From positions 1 through 64,000 of the forward strand of contig NZ_LBHV01000014.1 of assembly GCF_001005825.1 (NCBI RefSeq): DNA of 64,000 nt, read 5' to 3'. Below, one piece after another: positions 58,193 to 64,000 of this stretch. The stretch comes from Rhizobium sp. LC145 (GTDB lineage Bacteria > Pseudomonadota > Alphaproteobacteria > Rhizobiales > Rhizobiaceae). The notes beneath the pieces are model-generated. The model ran no database searches and was not told the origin of the DNA. It worked only from the letters and a program-made list of their open reading frames with translations. The stretch's first letter is position 1. Each line of letters opens with the position of its first letter. The position numbers and the translations under genes are program-made.

Positions 58193-59575
58193 TTACGGCG
58201 AAAGTTCCTCCAGGAGCCGACCCTTCGTTTCGACCGCAAAGAGAGCCGTCACCAAGGCGCCGACCAGCAGGATCGCCGCAAATGCGCCGAAGACATACTG
58301 AATCCCTATCGACGACATGATCCAGCCGACGGCGATGGGACCTGCAGAGGATCCGAGGCGCAGCCAGGCACTGCCTGTACCCGTGCCAATGGCACGAAGG
58401 CGGGTCGGATAGATCTCCGCCGAGTAGAGATAGAGCGAGAACGTCACGGTCTGGACGATGGCGTAGGCGAGACCGGCGAGGATCAGAACCTGTGTTGCTG
58501 ACGTCGCACCCAGCCAGGCAAGGATCACAAGAGGAATCGGCGCGATCAGAAGGGCGCCTGTGTACCAGCGCTTGCGGCCGACCTTGTCGATGAGCAGCGC
58601 GCAAATGACGGCCGCGATCACGCCGCCGACGGAGGTGATAAAGCCATAGAAGATGCTGGTTTCGAGCGGCAGGTTGAAGGTATGGCGATAGAGGGTCGGA
58701 AGCCAGGTGATAGTGCCATTGGCGACCATATAGGCGCAAAACCACATGGCCCAGATCGACAATGTGCGCTTGAGATAGATGCCCTGGAAGAGTTCTCGCC
58801 AGTCGGATTTGCGGCGGACGGGAGCAGCCACGACTTTCGGCTCCGGCAGTTCCCTGCCGGCAGCACGGGCGCTGTTCTCCAACTTGGTGACGATGCGGTC
58901 GGCGTCCTCATAGCGGCCGTTAGCGGCCAGCCAGCGGGGTGATTCATGCAGGAACCAGCGCAGAGGGATCATGAGGATCGCGGGGATCAACCCAACGACG
59001 AACATTGCCTTCCAGCCGTAGACCGGAACCATGAAATAGCCGATCAGGCCCGCCCCGACGAGGCCGAGCAAAAACATCACCTCGTAAAGCAGGAAGAAGC
59101 GGCCGCGCCCCTTCGAGCTGATCAACTCATTGATGTAGGCGCTCGCGACCGGAACTTCGCCGCCGGTTCCGATACCTTGAATGAAACGGAATGCCATCAT
59201 CATCCCGGCGCCGGCGGCGAAGAGGCATGCGACATCCATGCTGACGAATAGCAGGATCGTGAATAGCAGCACCTTGAGGCGACCGAGCCTTTCGGCAAGC
59301 CAGCCGAAGCAGATCGCGCCGATCAGCTGCCCGAGATAGCCCATCGACAGGATCATTCCCGTCTGTCCTGGGGTCAACCCCCACTCGCGGACAAGAACCG
59401 GCATGGCATAGGCGATGGCGATGACGGTGTAACCGTCGAAGAATGTCGCGGCACCGACTATGTTTCGGGCCCAGAACACCTCCCGGGTCACCGGCAGACG
59501 TTCCAGGCGAGCGCTGATTTCAGCTTGTGGATCGATAACCGGCGACGGCACGGTCATCCGTTGTTCGATGTTCAT
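58193..59575 (-). CDS. MFS transporter (sugar/aromatic acid:H+ symporter type)
   Basis: 460 residues with twelve membrane segments and the family motifs GWLAERLGRLKVLL (loop 2-3), RFIQGIGTGGEVPVASAYIN (helix 4) and, in the second half, LLIDKVGRKRWY and SAEIYPTRLRAIGTGTGSAW. Probably imports an organic acid. ATG 59575 has GGGAGGAAA 6-7 bp upstream. It follows the DapA-family gene at 59793 on the same strand but a strong terminator lies between, so it probably has its own promoter or depends on read-through. Confidence 0.88.
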   Translation of the reverse strand: MNIEQRMTVPSPVIDPQAEISARLERLPVTREVFWARNIVGAATFFDGYTVIAIAYAMPVLVREWGLTPGQTGMILSMGYLGQLIGAICFGWLAERLGRLKVLLFTILLFVSMDVACLFAAGAGMMMAFRFIQGIGTGGEVPVASAYINELISSKGRGRFFLLYEVMFLLGLVGAGLIGYFMVPVYGWKAMFVVGLIPAILMIPLRWFLHESPRWLAANGRYEDADRIVTKLENSARAAGRELPEPKVVAAPVRRKSDWRELFQGIYLKRTLSIWAMWFCAYMVANGTITWLPTLYRHTFNLPLETSIFYGFITSVGGVIAAVICALLIDKVGRKRWYTGALLIAPIPLVILAWLGATSATQVLILAGLAYAIVQTVTFSLYLYSAEIYPTRLRAIGTGTGSAWLRLGSSAGPIAVGWIMSSIGIQYVFGAFAAILLVGALVTALFAVETKGRLLEELSP

Positions 59576-59756
59576 GTTTCCTCCCTTTGCCTCGCCCACT
59601 CTCCCGGCTTGGCGTCGAACCTACATGTTGGATGTCTTAAACTTCGGCATTCCTCTGCACGATATTGTCGTGAACCGGAAAGGCATGGCTCTGTCGTCGG
59701 CAAGGCATGCACCGGCGTAACAGACGGTGCGGCTGCGGCCGCAATTTTCCTCCCCT

Positions 59757-59786
59757 AAAAACGCCCCCACACGACGGCGGGGGCGT
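59757..59786 (-). terminator. Rho-independent terminator of the DapA-family gene
   Basis: On the minus strand, ACGCCCCC and GGGGGCGT form an 8-bp GC-rich stem with a 10-base loop, followed directly by TTTTT. It starts 6 bp behind the stop codon of the DapA-family gene. Confidence 0.85.
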
Positions 59787-59792
59787 CGCTGG

Positions 59793-60740
59793 TTACTCAG
59801 CGGCGATCAGCTGTTCGGCTCGGCCAATGCCAGCGGCCTCGAAGGCTGCGAAGATTTCCGCTTCGGCCTTTTCGCCGAGGTTCTTCAGCGGCTCGCGGAT
59901 GGTGGCATGGTCAAGCACACCTCGATGAACGAGGCCAAGCTTCAGGGCGACGGTACCTTCCATATGGGAGCCACGGTGGTAGACGGCCCGGGTAACCGGG
60001 AGGAGACGTTCGAAGATCTGACGGGCTTCCGGATAGTTCTGCGCCTTTCCGGCCTTGATCAGATCGATCAGCAGTTCCGGTGCGATGTTTCCGTAGCCAA
60101 CAAGCAGGCCGTCAACATCGAACATGGTCGGCAGCAGCCACTCGTCATGGCAGCTCAGGATCTGCAGGTCTGGATTGGCTTTCTTGAGTTCCGGAATCTC
60201 GATGTACCAGCGCTTCATGTTGCGGACACCATTTTTGGTGGCAACAACGCCGTCCTGGGTTGCGATGGCAAGCTGGGTGTCCAGGTCGTAGGAAGCCTTG
60301 GTGGCATCCGGATACTGGAACAGGATGCACTGCAGTCCAGATTCCTGCCAGATCGCCTTATAGCGGTCCTGCGGCGCACCCTTCTGGAAGCCAAAGCGCA
60401 GCCAGCCATGGTTCGGGTAGACGAGTGCGCCGGTGGCGCCTGCAGCCTTGCACTTCTTGGCTTCTTCCGCGGCAACCCTTGTACCTTCGCCAGTAATTCC
60501 GGCGATGATCGGAACCTGACCATTGACAGCTTCGACATAGGTGCGGATGAGCTTCAGGCGCTCTTCCTCGGTGAGGAACGTGCCTTCGCCGGCATGGCCA
60601 AGAATGACAAGGCTCTTCACCCCGTCCATGCGTGCGAGCCACTTCGCGATACGGGCATTGGCCGCATAATCGACCTCTCCGTCGCGGGTGAACGCGGTAA
60701 CGGGTGCCGGGCTCAGGCCTCTCAAATCCATTGCCTGCAT
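59793..60740 (-). CDS. DapA-family lyase/aldolase
   Basis: 315 residues of the dihydrodipicolinate synthase family: LSPAPVTAFTRDGEVDYAAN at the N-terminus, LGHAGEGTFLTEEERLKLIR, VPIIAGITGEGTRVAAEEAK and the Schiff-base lysine in VVATKNGVRNMKRW. It is not the lysine-pathway DapA by its context; such copies usually act on sugar acids or hydroxyproline-derived keto acids. The LacI regulator is divergent, with a perfect LacI-type palindrome 58 bp upstream of this gene, so expression probably follows the pathway substrate. Confidence 0.85.
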   Translation of the reverse strand: MQAMDLRGLSPAPVTAFTRDGEVDYAANARIAKWLARMDGVKSLVILGHAGEGTFLTEEERLKLIRTYVEAVNGQVPIIAGITGEGTRVAAEEAKKCKAAGATGALVYPNHGWLRFGFQKGAPQDRYKAIWQESGLQCILFQYPDATKASYDLDTQLAIATQDGVVATKNGVRNMKRWYIEIPELKKANPDLQILSCHDEWLLPTMFDVDGLLVGYGNIAPELLIDLIKAGKAQNYPEARQIFERLLPVTRAVYHRGSHMEGTVALKLGLVHRGVLDHATIREPLKNLGEKAEAEIFAAFEAAGIGRAEQLIAAE

Positions 60741-60798
60741 GGGATATCTCCTCCTTGATAGCCGCTGTCCGACTTGCGATCAGCGATGGGATCGTTAA

Positions 60799-60812
60799 TG
60801 GGAACGTTCCCA
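60799..60812. promoter_or_regulatory. LacI-family operator
   Basis: Perfect 14-bp palindrome TGGGAACGTTCCCA with the central CG typical of LacI/GalR-type sites, between the divergent DapA-family and lacI-type genes. Confidence 0.75.
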
Positions 60813-60904
60813 CTATCGTTTCCGATTTTGCTGGAGTCAATACTTTTTTTGATGCATGTTGAGCGCATTGAGTACCGAGAACGCTGTAAACGGAAAAAAG
60901 GAAA

Positions 60905-61969
60905 ATGGATTCAAGGTCCGAAGACGCAAACCGCCAGACACGGGTAACCATCCTCGATGTCGCGTCGGCTGCCGGCGTTTCGAAATCCACAGTATCGCGC
61001 ATCCTGGATGAACGGCTTCCCCGGTCAGACAACGAGACGTCGCGCCGCGTCCGGAAGATCGCGGAGGATATGGGTTATGTTCGAGATGTCTCCGCTGCCA
61101 GCCTCAGACGCGGCAAAACGATGACAGTTGGTGTGATTGTGCCGCGGCTGACCGATACGGTCATGGCGATGCTCTATGAAGCCCTGGCGAAAGCTTGCAG
61201 CAAAAGCGGCCGCTTCGCCATCGTCGCGACGACCGATGACAAACCCAAGGCGGACAGGCTTGCAGTCGAGTCACTTCTAAAGCGAGGCGTTGATGGGTTG
61301 ATCCTTTCGACAGCACGTGAGGATGATGATTTTCCTGATGAGCTCGTCGCTAGGGGCGTACCTTTTGTCCTGGCCCTCCGTACAGATGGACGAAGCCTTT
61401 CTTCGATTGGTGACGACAGATTGGGTGGATACCTTGCGACGCGCCATCTCCTGGATCTCGGTCACCGTGACATCGGCGTAATCGCCGGCCCTTCCTACGC
61501 ATCCAGCGCCCTCGGACGCGTCGAAGGTTACAGGCAGGCACTGGAAGAAGCAGGGATTTCAGTTCGTCGGGAAAGCATTGTCCCATCGACATTCGGAATC
61601 GACGCCGGAGCAGATGCGGCCGAGCAGCTCATGCGCTTGAAAGATCCTCCCACCGCGATTTTTGCCGTGAACGACAATACCGCGATCGGGGCTCTTTCCG
61701 GTCTTTCCCGTCTCGGGATTTCTGTGCCCAACGATGTTTCAGTGGTGGGATACAACGACATTCCTATCGTCAGTCATCTACCGACCCCGCTGACGACACT
61801 GCGCGTGCCATTCGACCAGATTGCGTCAAACGCCTTGGATCTGCTTACAAACGGCGCGGCTTCGGCGGACGATCGGATCCGGGTCGCGGCTCCGACCCTT
61901 ATACCCCGAAAATCTTCCGCCCGAGCCTCGGCTCGTCCTGAGCTTCCATCCTTCCCTCTCCAGTCTTAA
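60905..61969 (+). CDS. LacI/GalR-family transcriptional regulator
   Basis: 354 residues. The DNA-binding head reads VTILDVASAAGVSKSTVSRI then the hinge helix, and the sugar-binding domain begins TMTVGVIVPRLTDTVMAMLY and contains IFAVNDNTAIGALSGLSRLG, near the usual effector site. ATG 60905 has AAAGGAAA upstream. It probably represses the divergent DapA-family gene through TGGGAACGTTCCCA at 60799 and senses its sugar-acid-like substrate. Confidence 0.9.
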   Translation: MDSRSEDANRQTRVTILDVASAAGVSKSTVSRILDERLPRSDNETSRRVRKIAEDMGYVRDVSAASLRRGKTMTVGVIVPRLTDTVMAMLYEALAKACSKSGRFAIVATTDDKPKADRLAVESLLKRGVDGLILSTAREDDDFPDELVARGVPFVLALRTDGRSLSSIGDDRLGGYLATRHLLDLGHRDIGVIAGPSYASSALGRVEGYRQALEEAGISVRRESIVPSTFGIDAGADAAEQLMRLKDPPTAIFAVNDNTAIGALSGLSRLGISVPNDVSVVGYNDIPIVSHLPTPLTTLRVPFDQIASNALDLLTNGAASADDRIRVAAPTLIPRKSSARASARPELPSFPLQS

Positions 61970-61998
61970 AAACGTCGACTGCGGTGAGCGCGGAGCGG

Positions 61999-62397
61999 CT
62001 ATACCCAGTTTTCTGTTCGGAGGCCCGGCATTCTAGCGAACTCCCGCATATTGTTGGTGACGACGATCAGCCCTTCGCTGCGGGCATGGCCGCCGATCTG
62101 CATGTCATGCGGACCACATGGCATTCCGGCCCGCTCGAGTTCCGCCCGAACCTGCCCGTAATGCACCGCCGCCTTTTCCGCGAACGGCAGCACTTCCAGC
62201 CTCGCCACGAAATGATCGATCGCCGCCAGGTTCTCGATGCGGCGGGCCGATTTCTCAGCCCCGTAATGCAGTTCTCCGAGCGTGATGCTCGATATGCAGA
62301 GCTGCTCGGCCAGCGTGTTGAATTTTTCTCGCAGTTCTAGCGGATAGTTCTTCATTACATAGATGCAGATATTCGTATCGAGCATATAGGTCAGCAT
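61999..62397 (-). CDS. vapC: VapC-type PIN-domain ribonuclease toxin
   Basis: 132 residues, a PIN domain with the first acidic residue in YMLDTNICIYVMKN, the second in ITLGELHYGAEKS, and later ones in GPHDMQIGGHARSEGLIVVT. Family members cleave tRNA or rRNA. ATG 62397 shares one base with the antitoxin stop (TGATG), the usual coupling of toxin to antitoxin. All four acidic positions appear intact, so it is probably active. Confidence 0.9.
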   Translation of the reverse strand: MLTYMLDTNICIYVMKNYPLELREKFNTLAEQLCISSITLGELHYGAEKSARRIENLAAIDHFVARLEVLPFAEKAAVHYGQVRAELERAGMPCGPHDMQIGGHARSEGLIVVTNNMREFARMPGLRTENWV

Positions 62398-62630
62398 CAG
62401 AACGGCTCGCGTTCTTCCGCCACCGGTTGCTCACGCTCGCTCATGAAGTCCTCGCTCACGCGCGGGCCGCTCAAAAAGAGATCGTCCCAGCGTTTGCCTT
62501 GCGGCACGATCACCCGGCTACGGCCGATTTTGAGAATATCGACCTGATGCACGTCCTCCGGGAAGGCGACAGGTTTGGGAAGCCGGACCGCTTGACTGCG
62601 ATTGCTGATAAAGACCGTGGAACGGGTCAT
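62397..62630 (-). CDS. vapB: VapB-type antitoxin (SpoVT/AbrB domain)
   Basis: 77 residues. The AbrB-like DNA-binding part reads STVFISNRSQAVRLPKPVAF, then VDILKIGRSRVIVPQG; the C-terminal tail (SEDFMSEREQPVAEEREPF) would bind and block the toxin. ATG 62630. A perfect inverted repeat 13 bp upstream is the probable autoregulation site. Confidence 0.9.
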   Translation of the reverse strand: MTRSTVFISNRSQAVRLPKPVAFPEDVHQVDILKIGRSRVIVPQGKRWDDLFLSGPRVSEDFMSEREQPVAEEREPF

Positions 62631-62642
62631 GGCGCATCTCCG

Positions 62643-62663
62643 GTATATCCTATTGGGATATAC
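62643..62663. promoter_or_regulatory. Palindromic autoregulation site of vapBC
   Basis: GTATATCC-TATTG-GGATATAC, perfect 8-bp arms, immediately upstream of vapB. VapB or VapBC commonly binds such A/T-rich inverted repeats over the promoter. Confidence 0.7.
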
Positions 62664-62985
62664 ATAACTCGGCGCACCTGTGAATACAAGATTCCACGCC
62701 GGGCGCCTGAATACGTTCCGGTCATGCGGATCGCTGGGGTGCCCTGTTCCGGCTTAGGCCTTTTCGCGAGCGGCGCTTGGCACCACAATGCCGCTGTCTG
62801 GGCGCTCGCGGACTCAAACCGCCGTCGCGGCCTCTTGGCTAAGCCAGCAAGACGTTGGCCGCCGGACGACGATACGGGCGTGGTATAGGACGCGTGTGTA
62901 GCGCTCGGTATGCCATGGGTTTCGGGTCGTCCAACGCGGTCCCCCAGCCCGTACTCTCTGGCTCATGGGGAGGCAGCTGGCATGT
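62664..62985. other. Non-coding stretch between vapBC and the FecCD permease gene
   Basis: About 320 bp with no supported gene. I see no tRNA, clear repeat or attachment site in it. It separates the vapBC promoter from the stop of the permease gene. Confidence 0.5.
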
Positions 62986-64000
62986 TTATGAAGACCGTCT
63001 CGCCATCATCCAGATGAAGAAGATGCCTCCGCAAAGGCCAGTCACGATACCGATCGGGATGTCCTCTGGCGCCATCAGGATACGCGCGGCCGCATCGGCC
63101 CAGATGAGAAACACGGCGCCGAAGAAAGCGGAGCCGGGCAGCACACGCGCGTTGTCGCCACCGACGAGAAGGCGGACCAGATGCGGCATCATGAGGCCGA
63201 CGAATCCGATCACGCCGGAAAACGCCACCATGACGCCGGTGATCAGTGCGCAAACGACGAACACCGTCATTCGAAACCCGCCCGGGCTAATGCCGAGTGT
63301 CGCGGCCGTTTCATCCCCCAGCGACATGGCGTTGAGTGCCTCGGCACGCGACCAGAGCCATAGACCGCCGATTACCAGCACCGCTGCGGGCCAGACAAGA
63401 TGAGACCACTGCGCAAGGCCGAGGCCGCCAAGCATCCAGAACACGACGGTGTGAGTGGCGCGCGGGTCACCGATCAGGATCAGCGTGTTGCCGGCGGCCA
63501 TGATGACGAAACTCACGGCGACGCCGGCCAGGACCAGGCGATCCGCCGAGGTCGCGGAGGCGAGGCACGCGACGCCGAGGACAAGCAGGGTTGCGGCCAT
63601 GGCGCCGCCGAAGGCGAAGACCGGCACGGTCAGGATACCGATCACCATTCCGATATGCAGGAGCGCCAGAATGGCGCCGAATGCGCCGCCCGACGATATG
63701 CCGAGAAGATGCGGGTCGGAGAGCGGATTGCGGGTGACGGCCTGAAGCGCCGCGCCGACGAGGCCGAGCCCGGCTCCGACCAATCCCGCAAGGAGCGTAC
63801 GCGGGAACCGGATCTCCATGACGATCTTCGCGCGGCTGTTGCTCCAGTCCGGCTCGATCATGCCCGGCAGTATATGGTCGACCGCCACGCCCCATACGGT
63901 CGAAAGCGGTATGGCAACCGCACCGACCGAGACCGCAACGATGATGGATAGCAGCAGAATGGCCGCCGCCCCGAGGGGCAGGCCGAGGCGAAGCCCAATT
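62986..64000 (-). CDS. FecCD-family ABC permease (iron-siderophore/cobalamin), gene continues past the right edge
   Basis: The frame is open to the last base, giving about 338 residues with the start outside or just beyond the window. It has around nine membrane segments and the family strings RFPRTLLAGLVGAGLGLVGA (the conserved R-x-P-R segment), ALQAVTRNPLSDPHLLGISS and VAFSGVIGFVGLMMPHLVRL, the last being the coupling-helix region contacting the ATPase. It would import an iron-siderophore complex, haem or cobalamin with partners beyond the edge. An internal GTG at 63888 is not the real start because the membrane helix LLLLSIIVAVSVGAVAIPL lies upstream in frame. Confidence 0.88.
   Translation of the reverse strand, partial: IGLRLGLPLGAAAILLLSIIVAVSVGAVAIPLSTVWGVAVDHILPGMIEPDWSNSRAKIVMEIRFPRTLLAGLVGAGLGLVGAALQAVTRNPLSDPHLLGISSGGAFGAILALLHIGMVIGILTVPVFAFGGAMAATLLVLGVACLASATSADRLVLAGVAVSFVIMAAGNTLILIGDPRATHTVVFWMLGGLGLAQWSHLVWPAAVLVIGGLWLWSRAEALNAMSLGDETAATLGISPGGFRMTVFVVCALITGVMVAFSGVIGFVGLMMPHLVRLLVGGDNARVLPGSAFFGAVFLIWADAAARILMAPEDIPIGIVTGLCGGIFFIWMMARRSS

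Noticed and set aside
62664..62985. Possible tRNA or attachment site next to vapBC
   Set aside because: No cloverleaf arms, TTCGA-type T-loop or matching direct repeats could be found by eye.

Overview
The window reads as high-GC alphaproteobacterial DNA, most likely a member of the Rhizobiales. The reasons are the Omp25/31-type porin-like protein, the PmtA-like and DedA genes, the NopX/HrpF-type translocon protein, and the mixture of ABC uptake genes and many regulators. No rRNA, tRNA, CRISPR array or intact insertion sequence was seen. Species and replicon cannot be told from the sequence; the accessory look suggests a plasmid, chromid or genomic island.

Region 1 (1-23.9 kb) is a redox/detoxification island. 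It holds two molybdenum hydroxylase gene sets (iorAB-like, the second with a diheme cytochrome c), an MFS transporter, a tandem pair of SDR genes, a MarR-epimerase operon, AraC and LysR regulators, and several decayed genes (alpha/beta hydrolase, LysR, SDR, frameshifted DUF924). A 40-bp element with left box TGTAGGAATAGGCA and right box CSGGCAT recurs five times upstream of these genes and probably joins them into one regulon. A Kef-type antiporter follows.

Region 2 (24-32 kb) has a 1550-residue autotransporter built of Ig-like repeats, an Omp25/31-like outer-membrane protein, an AraC regulator, and remnants including an AbiEii-like toxin lacking its N-terminus. Region 3 (32.3-40.3 kb) is one long minus-strand catabolic operon. 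It encodes an enolase-superfamily enzyme, a NMT1/SsuABC-type ABC importer, a DapA-type aldolase, an NAD epimerase, a sugar-isomerase-like TIM barrel and a TetR regulator, with two copies of the palindrome AATTCAAC-N6-GTTGAATT as probable operators.

Region 4 (40.5-57.9 kb) is the most interesting part: a partial, chimeric type III secretion locus. It encodes a NopX/HrpF-like translocon protein with three N-terminal repeats, a giant LysM protein with a hydrophobic C-terminal part, an L,D-transpeptidase, SctU (with APDG where NPTH is expected), a TadD-like TPR lipoprotein, a CpaD-like lipoprotein, a CpaC/Tad-type secretin, SctV, SctY, SctX, an FHA-containing SctD, and a 53-residue lead protein followed by two strong hairpins. 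The outer-membrane part looks borrowed from a Tad/Cpa pilus, while the export gate is type III. SctR, S, T, N, J, L and Q are not in the window, so the rest of the apparatus must lie elsewhere or be missing.

Region 5 (58-64 kb) returns to metabolism: an MFS transporter and a DapA-family enzyme opposite a LacI regulator with a TGGGAACGTTCCCA operator, a VapBC toxin-antitoxin pair with its own palindrome, and the start-truncated gene of a FecCD-type siderophore/cobalamin permease running off the right edge.
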